Shown here: piece after piece, positions 26,614 through 37,055 of the stretch
Position numbering within the stretch: the stretch's first letter is position 1
Layout: each line of letters begins with the position of its first letter
Source: Ferruginibacter sp.
Lineage (GTDB): Bacteria > Bacteroidota > Bacteroidia > Chitinophagales > Chitinophagaceae
NCBI GenBank assembly: GCA_025351645.1
Contig: JANXVN010000128.1
Coordinates: 1-56,318 of the forward strand
Length of the DNA stretch: 56,318 bases
Direction: 5' to 3'
The notes under the pieces: generated by a model
What the model saw: the letters and a program-made list of their open reading frames with translations, nothing else
The model's database searches: none
Told to the model about the DNA's origin: nothing
Program-made: the position numbers and the translations under genes

Positions 26614-27165
26614 TTGCAAAATCTTAATAAATATAGCGAGGAAGAACTGGTTCAGCTGTTACAAAACAAGGATAAGCCAGCATTTGTTTATTTATATGAT
26701 AATTATGCACCTGCACTAAATAACATTATTTACCGTATGGTAGAAGATGTTTCCCTCGCCGAAGATATACTTCAAGAAGCTTTTGTAAAGATATGGAACA
26801 ACTTTGCCAGCTACGATAAATCTAAAGGGCGACTGTTTACCTGGATGCTAAATTTAACCCGCAACCTAACCATCGACATGATGCGCAGCAAAGGGTATAA
26901 AAAACAAAGTAAAATCTCAGGGGATGAAATCTCCGTACATAACCTGCAAGACCACAGTATTAGTATAACAAAATTCGATTCACTCGGTATACGAAAACAA
27001 CTTGCTCATTTGAAGCCTGACCAGCGTATTATTATAGACATGGCATATTTTAACGGGTACACGCAAGATGAAATTGCGAAGGAAATAGGTATACCCCTGG
27101 GTACAGTAAAAACGAGGATGAGGACAGCTATTTTAGAACTAAGAAAAATGTTACAACACACTTAA
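26614..27165 (+). CDS. ECF-type RNA polymerase sigma factor (SigK-like by context)
   Basis: The 183-residue protein has sigma region 2 at about 20-90 (DNYAPALNNIIYRMV, DILQEAFVKIWNNF, KGRLFTWMLNLTRN). Region 4 lies at about 128-180 and has a helix-turn-helix (YTQDEIAKEIGIPLGTVKTR). The start is TTG at 26614: a TAA lies two codons upstream in frame and no other start precedes region 2. Three bases separate its stop from the anti-sigma gene, which also starts with TTG. The partner is an RskA-type anti-sigma factor and a secreted FAS1-domain gene follows. That order mirrors the mycobacterial SigK-RskA-MPT70/MPT83 system and suggests the FAS1 protein is a regulatory target. Confidence 0.92.
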   Translation: MQNLNKYSEEELVQLLQNKDKPAFVYLYDNYAPALNNIIYRMVEDVSLAEDILQEAFVKIWNNFASYDKSKGRLFTWMLNLTRNLTIDMMRSKGYKKQSKISGDEISVHNLQDHSISITKFDSLGIRKQLAHLKPDQRIIIDMAYFNGYTQDEIAKEIGIPLGTVKTRMRTAILELRKMLQHT

Positions 27166-27168
27166 TAT

Positions 27169-27969
27169 TTGGAAGCAAACGACATTATATTATCAGGAAT
27201 ATTGGAGCTTTATGCTACCGGATCTGCTTCTGCCCAGGAAGTTGTTTTAGTGCAAAAATATGCCGCTCAATATCCAGAAGTAGCTGAGGAGTTAGCTAAG
27301 ATAGAAATTGACATGGAACGGTATGCTAATGCATATGCAGTACAGCCAGATGCTTCTGTGAAAGTTAAGATATTCGCACGTATAAATAATGAAGCAGATA
27401 AAGTTATTCCTTTTGTAGTGGGTAATATAAAAAAACCAGCAAAAGTTATCGGGATACCAGCTTATTGGAAATATGCTGCCGTAGCAGCTATATTTTTATT
27501 TTTAAGTAGCCTGGCATTTAATGTGGTACAGTATAATAACAATGATGTTGCCACCCAAAAATTACAACAAACACAAAAGGAACTGGCAGTTTTAAAAGAT
27601 GATAATAAGGTAATGGAAAGTGATATGTCGGTTGTGCAGAATAAATATAGCGTGCCGGTTTCATTACATGGCTTAGATGCTGCTCCTAATGCCGAAGCTA
27701 AAATCTTTTACCTCAAAAATACTGGTGAAGTTTATATTGACCCAAGTAATTTGCCGGATGCACCTTCAGGCAAACAGTATCAGTTATGGGGCATTGTAGA
27801 TGGCAAGCCAGTGAGCGGTGGTATGATACTAACCTCAAAACGAGGAGATAAATACCGCATACAAAAAATGAAAACTTTTGGGCATGCTGAAGCCTTTGCT
27901 GTAACCTTGGAAAGTGAAGTAGGCAATACCTCTCCAAAAGGCCCCATGTTTGTAATGGGAAAATTATAA
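27169..27969 (+). CDS. RskA-like membrane anti-sigma factor
   Basis: The 266-residue protein has a cytoplasmic N-terminal anti-sigma region (~1-95) without a His/Cys zinc motif. One transmembrane helix follows at ~101-121 (YWKYAAVAAIFLFLSSLAF), then a coiled-coil-like segment (~125-155) and a periplasmic RskA C-terminal domain (KIFYLKNTGEVYIDPSNLP, KQYQLWGIVDGKPV, FAVTLESEVG). RskA holds its ECF sigma factor until proteolysis releases it. The start is TTG at 27169, three bases after the sigma stop, favouring coupled and perhaps limited expression. Some RskA proteins sense redox state through periplasmic cysteines; none is present in this C-terminal domain. Confidence 0.9.
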   Translation: MEANDIILSGILELYATGSASAQEVVLVQKYAAQYPEVAEELAKIEIDMERYANAYAVQPDASVKVKIFARINNEADKVIPFVVGNIKKPAKVIGIPAYWKYAAVAAIFLFLSSLAFNVVQYNNNDVATQKLQQTQKELAVLKDDNKVMESDMSVVQNKYSVPVSLHGLDAAPNAEAKIFYLKNTGEVYIDPSNLPDAPSGKQYQLWGIVDGKPVSGGMILTSKRGDKYRIQKMKTFGHAEAFAVTLESEVGNTSPKGPMFVMGKL

Positions 27970-27991
27970 TTAGCTATTTATCTTTTTTTAG

Positions 27992-28016
27992 CCGGCTCCC
28001 GTGAGCCGGTTTTTTG
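27992..28016 (+). terminator. Intrinsic terminator after the anti-sigma gene
   Basis: The stem CCGGCTC / GAGCCGG has a 4-base loop and is followed by TTTTTTG. It lies 23 bases after the stop. It separates the sigma/anti-sigma transcript from the fasciclin gene, which therefore needs its own promoter. Confidence 0.85.
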
Positions 28017-28400
28017 TTGTATAAAATTATGAAATAATTTTGTCCTTTTTTTTTACCCTTTATTAATCCTTTCAATTTTTACGTAAAATTAATTAAAGCG
28101 CATAAAAATTAGCTACTATGCTTGTTAAGTTAAAGGCATTAAATTATTTATTTTATAATGCTTATCAGCTTTCGCAGGCTTGCTATAAAACTCAGCAAAT
28201 CCTATAAATACTTTCATGCATTACTTACAACAAAGGGTACTATTTTAAAATGGCCATTTTACTAAACTATATAATTTATTTTTAAAAGATAATCTTAGTA
28301 GCCAAGTAATCAATAAATTTTATTTATATAAATCCAGTATGTATAATGCAGCGTAAATGAATTAAATAAAAATATAATTAAAAAATTAAAATTAGCACAA
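28017..28400. other. AT-rich region upstream of the fasciclin gene
   Basis: The ~380-base spacer is strongly AT-rich and presumably contains the fasciclin promoter. If the neighbouring sigma factor controls that gene, its recognition site should be here. No clear motif was identified by eye. Confidence 0.4.
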
Positions 28401-28973
28401 ATGAAAAAATTTAAGACATTAATGATTGTTGCAGTTGCAGGGTTATTTAGCAATGCTGCTTTTGCTCAAATGAATAGCGTATCAAAAGAAAAAACAGTTA
28501 AGGTTGGCGGTGCCATTATGTATCCTTCAAAAGATATTGTTACCAATGCTGCTAACAGTAAAGACCATACAACGCTGGTAGCTGCTGTTAAAGCTGCCGG
28601 GCTTGTTGAAACTTTACAAAGTGCAGGACCATTCACCGTATTTGCTCCAACCAACGAAGCGTTTAATCTGTTGCCAGCAGGTACAGTGGCCACATTATTA
28701 AAGGAAGAAAACAAAGCAATGCTTGCAGGCATCCTTACTTACCATGTTGTTGCTGGTAAAGTAAGTGCAGCAGATTTAATTAAGATGATTAAAGATGGCA
28801 ATGGAGTAGCAACCCTTACAACAGTAGCAGGTGGAAAATTAACCGCTATGCTAAAGGGCAAAAAAGTAGCTATTAAAGATGAAAAAGGTGGCGTTGCGTA
28901 TGTAACAATTGCAGATGTAAACCAAAGCAATGGCGTTATACATGTGATAGACCATGTATTGTTGCCTAAATAA
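28401..28973 (+). CDS. Secreted fasciclin (FAS1) domain protein
   Basis: The 190-residue protein has a signal peptide ending in AAFAQ (~23), a short linker and a single FAS1 domain (~55-189). The domain shows FTVFAPTNEAFNLLPAGT (H1 block), LTYHVVAGKV and the C-terminal NGVIHVIDHVLLPK (H2 block). FAS1 domains mediate adhesion and ligand binding; secreted single-domain forms include mycobacterial MPT70. Its position downstream of an ECF sigma/RskA pair matches that system. A terminator follows at once. Confidence 0.93.
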   Translation: MKKFKTLMIVAVAGLFSNAAFAQMNSVSKEKTVKVGGAIMYPSKDIVTNAANSKDHTTLVAAVKAAGLVETLQSAGPFTVFAPTNEAFNLLPAGTVATLLKEENKAMLAGILTYHVVAGKVSAADLIKMIKDGNGVATLTTVAGGKLTAMLKGKKVAIKDEKGGVAYVTIADVNQSNGVIHVIDHVLLPK

Positions 28974-28988
28974 TTTTACTTAGTAATA

Positions 28989-29030
28989 CATAAAAAATGT
29001 GGCTTTCTTTTGGAAGCCACATTTTTTATG
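28989..29030. terminator. Bidirectional terminator between convergent genes
   Basis: A perfect 17-base stem (28989-29005 with 29014-29030) has an 8-base loop, A-rich on the left and T-rich on the right. It can therefore end transcripts from the fasciclin gene (plus) and the symporter gene (minus). Confidence 0.9.
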
Positions 29031-29094
29031 TATAGTTTAAATCGATATTTTTAAAGACGGCATGCAAGTACCTTAATAGTAGTGGGCTATTGCT

Positions 29095-31026
29095 TTAAAA
29101 ATCGCTTAGCCTGTTCCACCAGGTGCGTTTCATTACTATAAAAATAACGCATGTCAGCCCAAGTACAATCCCTAAGCCTGTCCATTGGTTTAGTATAAGG
29201 TACATTGGCACAAGCATCAATAATATTTGCCCGCCCATGCCTAACACAATGTTAAGCATATTTACAGGTAAATTTTTGTTGGCTTTAAAAGTTGGGTCCT
29301 CCGCCAAAGCCATTGCGTGTACGGGTTTCCAGAACCCCCATGGCCTTACAGTTTTATAAAAATTAAGCAAAGTTTTTGTATCTGTCGGAGGCGCAGTGTA
29401 TGTACCAATAATACACGCTATAAATTGTATAATAATAAACAGTGGAAAGAAATATAACATACGGGTACCATCAAAATAAGTAGTTACGCCGGTAACACTT
29501 AAAAGTGGCGGTATGGCACTTACAATTATGCCAGCAAGCATGCCATAAAAAAAGCCATTAGCATTAAAGCGCCACCAGTACCATTTTAATACATTGGCAC
29601 ACACAAACCCACCATATAAGCCAGCAGTAATAATATTAAAGATCATGTTAACATCTTTAATAAGCAAGCCTAGTCCAATACCAAAAATTACCATTACAAC
29701 GCCGCTTAAATAACTCATGGTAATAATCTTTTTACGGTCGGCTGCAGGGTTAATATATTTTAGGTAGATGTCGTTTACAATGTAAGCCTGACCTGCATTT
29801 AAAGTACCACTGAAGTTGCTCATAAAGGCACCTAAAAAACCAGCCAGCACTAAGCCGATAAGGCCTACTGGAAGATATTTGCTTATAACAGAAGGCATTA
29901 TATTTTCAAAGTTCAATAAGCCATCGGTGCCAGTGCGCAAGTCAAGGTCTTTAAAATAAAGGATGCCTAGTATGCAAAGCCCCATCGTCATAAAATAACG
30001 TACAGGCATCAGTATAACAGAAATAAAGCCGCTCATCTTACTGGCTTCTTCAGGGCTTTTAGTACTTAATATTTTTTGGCAATCATAATTTGGCGCAGGC
30101 CCGGCAAGGCTTTTCATTATGCCACTAAACAGCATCATGCCAACAATGGCAGAAAATAACTGGTAGCCATCTTTCGCTAATTTTACTTTAGCATCATTTA
30201 ATTTGTTAGTCCAGTCCAACCCCAAATCCATCCCAAAAAATGGCGAGTCCCATCCCTTTGGCACACGTTCTAAAACATTCACTCCAGTGGCGCTAAGGTG
30301 CCGCATAGCGATAGTGCCAACAAATAAAGAGCAAACAATCATTATCATGTACTTGATAACATCTGCCAGTACAATGCCATGCATGCCGCCTAAAATGCTA
30401 TACATCATCGCTATTAAACAAATACATACGCCATAAAATTGAGCCGTGCTATGCTTAGCAATTTGCAAGGCTTCGTGGTACTGCGGAGAGCCTACAGCAA
30501 AAGTATTTTCTCCATGGCTTAAAAAAGGAAAAATACCTTTTATGCGTTCGTAGGGAATAAATATTTGCAAAAATTCGCCTACGCCTACAAAGGCATAGGC
30601 CATGTAGCCAATACATAAAATAAGGGCAAATGCCACTACTACTTTATGGCTTTGCCCAACACCTCTATCGGTAAGCCCAAAGCGGGTCTTCAGCCATTCG
30701 GCCCCTGTTGTGGCGTTGCTTCTTCTCAGCCAGCGGCTTAAAAAAACCATTAAAAATATTTGGTTGAATATCGGCCACGCCCATGGTATCCAAACACTTT
30801 TAAAGCCATACAAAAAAGCCATGCTTACCAGTAGCATGGTACCACTGATGTCAAACATATCGCTCGCATCGCTTAGGCCCAACGCGTACCAGGGTAAAGA
30901 TTTGCCGCCCATCAGGTAAGCATCTTTACTTTTTTTTGCCCTGTTCTTCATGTAAAAACCAAGAAACACCATTAGCGCAAAATAAGCGAGTATAATAAGC
31001 AGGTCAATCGTTGAAAGAATGTACAT
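29095..31026 (-). CDS. Sodium:solute symporter (SSS/SLC5 family)
   Basis: The 643-residue inner-membrane protein has about 13-14 hydrophobic helices. The N-terminal block (residues ~25-75, with RAKKSKDAYLMGGKSLPWYA and LGLSDASDMFDISG) and a later AGFLGAFMSNFSGTLNAGQA are typical of SSS transporters, which couple solute uptake to sodium. The substrate cannot be named. It is divergent from a GH1 beta-glucosidase across a 358-base spacer; uptake of the sugar released by that enzyme, or of a disaccharide, is a reasonable but unproven inference. Confidence 0.9.
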   Translation of the reverse strand: MYILSTIDLLIILAYFALMVFLGFYMKNRAKKSKDAYLMGGKSLPWYALGLSDASDMFDISGTMLLVSMAFLYGFKSVWIPWAWPIFNQIFLMVFLSRWLRRSNATTGAEWLKTRFGLTDRGVGQSHKVVVAFALILCIGYMAYAFVGVGEFLQIFIPYERIKGIFPFLSHGENTFAVGSPQYHEALQIAKHSTAQFYGVCICLIAMMYSILGGMHGIVLADVIKYMIMIVCSLFVGTIAMRHLSATGVNVLERVPKGWDSPFFGMDLGLDWTNKLNDAKVKLAKDGYQLFSAIVGMMLFSGIMKSLAGPAPNYDCQKILSTKSPEEASKMSGFISVILMPVRYFMTMGLCILGILYFKDLDLRTGTDGLLNFENIMPSVISKYLPVGLIGLVLAGFLGAFMSNFSGTLNAGQAYIVNDIYLKYINPAADRKKIITMSYLSGVVMVIFGIGLGLLIKDVNMIFNIITAGLYGGFVCANVLKWYWWRFNANGFFYGMLAGIIVSAIPPLLSVTGVTTYFDGTRMLYFFPLFIIIQFIACIIGTYTAPPTDTKTLLNFYKTVRPWGFWKPVHAMALAEDPTFKANKNLPVNMLNIVLGMGGQILLMLVPMYLILNQWTGLGIVLGLTCVIFIVMKRTWWNRLSDF

Positions 31027-32767
<1,741 letters not shown>

Positions 32768-32832
32768 GGTATTACCGTTTTTTTATAAGATTTCTGCTTA
32801 ACCGCTGCCGGGGTTTGCAACTGCCTACAGGG

Positions 32833-34990
32833 TTATTGGCCGGGATGGTATTGCTTTTCTATGTGCTTTGATAAATCTTCCGGATAAAATAATACCTCTT
32901 TAAACTCTTCGTGGCTGTACATTGTAGCCTCGTCTGTAAAATGTTTGGAACTAATGTTTCCACTTTTGCCACCGGCCAATAAAGATTTTACTTTTTTGCC
33001 AAACTCTACGGCACATACAAAGCTATTGCCGCCAAAGCCGTACCGCTTATAATTACCCGCAAAATAATTGCTTTTAAACGCAGGCAACTGGCCCCATACA
33101 GAAAGCGTAAAACCTACCGCAATGCTTGGGCAGGCTATCGTTAAAACTTTCAGTAGTATTGTTATTTAGGCGTTGATACCTATTTATTTCACCCCACGGC
33201 ATTTGCCATTTTTTAAATTTTTCAGTTAGTTGTTTTATTACGGCAGATAAGGGCTCCAGCAATATTTTTGCAGTGGCTGTGTCAGCAAAGTTATTGATAT
33301 TTGTAAACTGGTCTTTTTCTCCTTCGTTGGTGTATATTTTTTGCAGGATAGGGTTAAGCCTGTACGCCCATTTAACAGCCAATGTAGTAGCAATTAATTG
33401 CTCGCCGGAATGATAATCCCAATTTTTTAAGATGGCGATGGGTTCCTTTAAATTAATATAAAAACTATCCGTACTATCTTTTTCATAAGCTTTTATTAGC
33501 GCTGGGCAGTAAAATTGTAAAGGCTGCTAAATACGTGTCGTAGCCAGTTTAAATTACTTTATCAAGGTGTATTTTTTTTCTTTGCCTAATATCCTCACCG
33601 CATTTATGCCCCTGAAATTTTCTCCATCGGGCGCCATATAATTGGTTTAATTTTCTTTTTTAGGGCTGTTTGTGCCTGCAACTGAAAATGGTGTGGAATT
33701 GCAATTTTGCAGCCATCCATTTGCCAGGTTATACACATGTACAATGTCATCAAGCTTGTGCAATCCCTTCCATTCCGTTGTACTGGTGCTGCCATCTACA
33801 GGCTTTGCCCAATTTATTTTTTTATCCCTAACGGGGATGTAGTTTCCGTGCCAGTAAGCAATGTTGCCTTTATCATCTGCATACATTGTATTGTTGCTGG
33901 TATTGCCCTTTAAGCCCATTACTTTTTTATACTCGGTAAAAGAATTTGCCTTGGTACGCAACGAGCTTTACTGCAAGCTAATGATGGACCTGTTGAAAGA
34001 TTTTAAGCTTAGCCATTTGCCATTCCTTGCTGCCATTACCGGGCCATGTGCCGTATAAAAAGCGATTATATTTTTTGTTTGAATATGGGCATCTTTTATA
34101 AATTGCAGCTCCATCTTTTTTTGGGTTACCGGTTTTAACTGTTTATTATATTCGTAATAAAGCTTGTTATTTTTAGTGATAATCTTTTCTTCATACACAT
34201 CCGCTACGTCCACATTGCTGCTGGTGTGCATCCAGCCACAATATTTGTTAAAGCCCTGGTAAACGAAAAACTGCCCCCAGGTAACTGCGCCATAAGCATT
34301 CAGCCCTTGCTTGCTGGTAACCTGCACCTCTGGCCTAAAATAAAAAGTTACATGTGGGTTGATGTATAAAATGGCATTGCCAGATGCGGTAATAGAAGGT
34401 GCAAAAGCAAACCCGTTAGAATCTGTTTCCTGCTCCGCACCTTTACTGATTGCAACTGTGTTTGTAGCATCTCCGCTATAAAAATTTTGAACTTCTGCTG
34501 TTGTAATATCTGCCGTGTTGATACCGCCAATGCTGCCATCCGTCCATAATAGCGGGTACCATGGCTTAAGGCGGCTTAATAGTAATGGCTTAGTTTGTGG
34601 GTTTTTATACAGGTAATAATTGATGCCATCCGCATAAGCATTGAATAATTTTTTAAACCAGGGCACTGCATTATTATACTCTTTTATGGCATCGGTAGAA
34701 TCAATCAATAAACGCAATAGGAGGTCATCGTACAATACAGCTTCGCCTTTTATTTCTGCCATGCGGCCAGGCTTTTCAATGTAGTTTAATTCCACCCTTT
34801 TAAAATCATCTTCGCATTGGGCGTACAATAAACCGAATACAGCATCTGCATCTGTGTTGCCGTTAATGTGCGGTATGCCCCAATTATCCCTGGTGATGGT
34901 TACGTTGTTTGCCTGCTGTTGCCAGTTTTTTATTTCGGCAGCAGTAAATTGCTGCGCCCATAATTGCATTGGAAATAATAAAACAAGCAA
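32833..34990 (-). pseudogene. Decayed penicillin acylase family (S45 Ntn-hydrolase) gene
   Basis: Joining the fragments gives a protein of ~720 residues that reads as a penicillin-acylase-type amidase. It has a signal peptide remnant (FPMQLWAQ), TRDNWGIPHI, the nucleophile region DSNGFAFAPS with TASGNAILYINPH, and YMAPDGENFRGINA near the C-terminal part. The frame is broken by three TAA codons (33968-33970, 33647-33649, 33549-33551) and frameshifts near 33560, 33505 and 33130. No proper start codon precedes the signal peptide: only TTG at 34990, with an in-frame TAA three codons further upstream. With at least six lesions it cannot make a full enzyme. Intact relatives cleave acyl-amides such as acyl-homoserine lactones or beta-lactam side chains. 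Confidence 0.92.
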
Positions 34991-35107
34991 TATTTTTTTT
35001 TAAGGCCTTATTTTTTTATTAAGATAAAAGCATTGGTATTGTTGTAAAAATTTACCAAGCAATTGATGTAATGTACAATCAAAAATAAAACCTTGCAGCA
35101 AATGATG

Positions 35108-35152
35108 GTATAAAAAAAATCCCGCCATTTTACAGGCAGGATTTTTTTATAC
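35108..35152 (-). terminator. Intrinsic terminator downstream of sucC
   Basis: A-rich and T-rich arms enclose an imperfect GC stem (ATCCCGCC / GGCAGGAT) with a 7-base loop, about 120 bases after the sucC stop. Symmetric A and T tracts could let it work in both directions. Confidence 0.7.
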
Positions 35153-35163
35153 AATTATATGCC

Positions 35164-35252
35164 AATGCCGTTAAGTTAAGGATTAAAGTGTTTGTCTTTA
35201 CCTCACCCTAACCCTCTCCAAAGGAGAGGAAAGGTCTTAACTTAACGGCATT
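35164..35252 (+). repeat. 89-bp inverted-repeat element, copy 1
   Basis: It is bounded by perfect 17-base inverted ends (AATGCCGTTAAGTTAAG and its complement). The centre carries CCTCACCCTAACCCTCTCC followed by the small hairpin CTCTCC-AAA-GGAGAG. A copy at 49774-49862 has the same length and differs at about four positions. The small size, lack of coding potential and conserved ends fit a non-autonomous MITE- or REP-like element. Confidence 0.85.
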
Positions 35253-35270
35253 GAATTATATGCTTAGATA

Positions 35271-36482
35271 CTATGCTACAGCTTTGTTTACCAATGCTGC
35301 TGCTTCGCTTAATAAAATAGCGCTTTGCACTTTTAAGCCGCTTTCATCTATCAGCGTTTTTGCTACATCAGCGTTGGTGCCTTGTAAACGTACAATAATA
35401 GGGATATCGATATTGCCTATTGATTGGTAAGCATCGATAACGCCTTGCGCAACACGGTCGCAACGTACAATGCCGCCAAAAATATTGATAAGGATAGCTT
35501 TTACTTTAGGGTCTTTTAAGATGATACGGAAGCCAGCTTCAACGGTTTGGGCGTTGGCTGTACCGCCTACATCCAAAAAGTTGGCCGGTTCCCCGCCACT
35601 TAATTTAATCATGTCCATAGTGGCCATTGCAAGGCCTGCACCATTTACCATGCAGCCAACGTTGCCATCTAATTTTACAAAGTTCAGGTTAAACTTGCCC
35701 GCTTCAACTTCGGTTGGGTCTTCTTCGCTAATATCCCTTAAGCCTGCTATATCCGCATGGCGCATTAAGGAATTATCGTCAACGTCCATCTTACAATCTA
35801 CTGCAATTATTTTTTCGTCGCTGGTTTTAAACAATGGGTTTATTTCAAGCATGCTGCAATCTAAACCAACGTAAGCGTTGTATAAATTAGTAACAAACTT
35901 TACGCAGTTTTTTAATGCTTCGCCGCTTAGGCCAAGGTTAAATGCAATTTTACGTGCCTGAAAAGCTTGTAACAAACCACCAGGGTTTACCCATTCTTTG
36001 TATATTTTTTCAGGCGTGCTGTGCGCTACGTCTTCAATGTTCATGCCGCCTTCGGTGCTGTACATTATTACGTTTTGGCCTTTTGCCCTATCCATTAAAA
36101 TAGATAAGTAAAATTCTTTAACGGGGTTAGGCCCATCATAATAAACATCTTGTGCTACCAGTACTTTGTTTACCAGTTTACCGGCAGGGCCAGTTTGGAT
36201 GGTTACCAAAGTGCCGCCTATTAAATTTTGTGCTATTTCTTTAACTTGTTCTGCACTTTTACCTATTGCCACGCCACGTTGCTCTTTGCCAATGATGGTG
36301 CCTTTGCCACGCCCGCCCGCATGTATCTGCGCTTTCACTACTGCAAACTTGCTGTCGTATAAAGTATGTATCTGGCGGTAAGCTTCTTCTGCCTCGGCAG
36401 GGGTGTTGCAGGCAATTCCTTCCTGCACCGGAACGTTGAATTTTTTCAGCAATTGTTTTGCCTGATATTCGTGAAGGTTCAT
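35271..36482 (-). CDS. sucC: Succinate--CoA ligase [ADP-forming] subunit beta
   Basis: The 403-residue subunit of the TCA-cycle enzyme interconverts succinyl-CoA and succinate with substrate-level phosphorylation. It starts MNLHEYQAKQLLKKF, the standard SucC N-terminus. An ATP-grasp domain follows (VVKAQIHAGGRGKG near 47-60, LEINPLF near 217-223). The C-terminal CoA-ligase domain has GAGLAMATMDMI, then NFLDVGG and INIFGGIVRCD. The partner sucD is not in the window, as is common when the two subunits are unlinked. A terminator and a dispersed repeat lie downstream. Confidence 0.97.
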   Translation of the reverse strand: MNLHEYQAKQLLKKFNVPVQEGIACNTPAEAEEAYRQIHTLYDSKFAVVKAQIHAGGRGKGTIIGKEQRGVAIGKSAEQVKEIAQNLIGGTLVTIQTGPAGKLVNKVLVAQDVYYDGPNPVKEFYLSILMDRAKGQNVIMYSTEGGMNIEDVAHSTPEKIYKEWVNPGGLLQAFQARKIAFNLGLSGEALKNCVKFVTNLYNAYVGLDCSMLEINPLFKTSDEKIIAVDCKMDVDDNSLMRHADIAGLRDISEEDPTEVEAGKFNLNFVKLDGNVGCMVNGAGLAMATMDMIKLSGGEPANFLDVGGTANAQTVEAGFRIILKDPKVKAILINIFGGIVRCDRVAQGVIDAYQSIGNIDIPIIVRLQGTNADVAKTLIDESGLKVQSAILLSEAAALVNKAVA

Positions 36483-36680
36483 GGTATAAAAATTTTTTGC
36501 GAAGATAGTAAGGGAAGCGGAAATTTACATGATATAATTATTTGCGGATTTGCCGGAAAGGCGGTGAGGCGTTTTGCCATTGTAGGAACAGGCCGCGGGC
36601 TGTTCAGCGGGGTTTAATTATTTTGGGTGCTATTCGTTTTTGCGTGGTCCCTTCTGAACAGGCCGGGCCTGTTCCTACAA

Positions 36681-36725
36681 ATTCCCCCGGTGAGTCACCC
36701 CCAAAGGGTGACTCACCGGGGGAAT
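36681..36725. repeat. 45-base perfect palindrome
   Basis: Two 20-base arms (36681-36700 and 36706-36725), each containing CCCCGGTGAGTCACCC or its complement, are perfectly complementary around a 5-base loop CCAAA. No T-run follows, so it is not a typical terminator. It resembles REP-type palindromes. Confidence 0.9.
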
Positions 36726-36790
36726 ACTTGGGTGTACTACAGCGACCAGCATAAGCCCCACTACACGTGGTAAAAGCCCAATAAAAAACA

Positions 36791-36855
36791 AAAGTACAAG
36801 AGTGCGACGCCTATGAAGCCCCACATAGCTTTGTATTGGCCGGGACAAAAAAATG
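36791..36855 (+). repeat. GTGCGACGCC-core intergenic repeat, copy B
   Basis: It reads AAAGTACAAGAGTGCGACGC, then TATGAAGCCCCACATAGC, then GGGACAAAAAAATG. It matches copy A (minus strand, 7351-7413) especially in the ATGAAGCCC and GGACAAAAAAATG blocks, and copy C in the GTGCGACGCC and CCACAT blocks. Confidence 0.75.
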
Positions 36856-37055
36856 AAAAACCTTCCTTAACGAAAGCACCTTTTAAAAACGGCTTACCGC
36901 CTTACCGGCAAATAAAAACCTCTTTACCCGCCTTGTTTTTTACCATATTTTTAATTCGTCCTTGCTTTTAGTTTCCTTTCTTTGTAAAAAGGTTACTGGC
37001 TGTGAAAAACCATTTTAAAACCAAGGCTACTCTTACTTAAATAAGCAATACTAAA

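Larger units (their letters stand above)
36548..36913. repeat. Composite intergenic repeat with inverted ends
   Basis: The left end ATTTGCCGGAAAGGCGGTGA (36548-36567) and the right end (36892-36913, GCTTACCGCCTTACCGGCAA) are imperfect inverted copies. Inside lie TGTAGGAACAGGCC (36581) and its inverse (36666-36679), the 45-base palindrome and the GTGCGACGCC element. The order GCCGG(T/A)AAGGCGG, AACAGGCC, GTGCGACGCC is repeated at 49532-49747, so it is one mobile or duplicated unit rather than chance. Confidence 0.7.
36483..37055. other. Repeat-rich intergenic region
   Basis: The 573 bases contain no credible gene but are dense in secondary structure: a composite repeat with inverted ends (36548-36913), inverted GTAGGAACAGGCC motifs, a 45-base perfect palindrome and copy B of the GTGCGACGCC repeat. 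The right 140 bases are AT-rich and should carry the promoter of the purine nucleoside phosphorylase gene. Confidence 0.7.

Noticed and set aside
36681-36725. CRISPR repeat or intrinsic terminator
   Set aside because: There are no spaced copies as in a CRISPR array, and no T-run follows the stem.
36542-36754. 70-codon plus-strand ORF downstream of the PNP spacer start
   Set aside because: It is produced by the GC-rich palindromes and has repetitive, non-protein-like composition.
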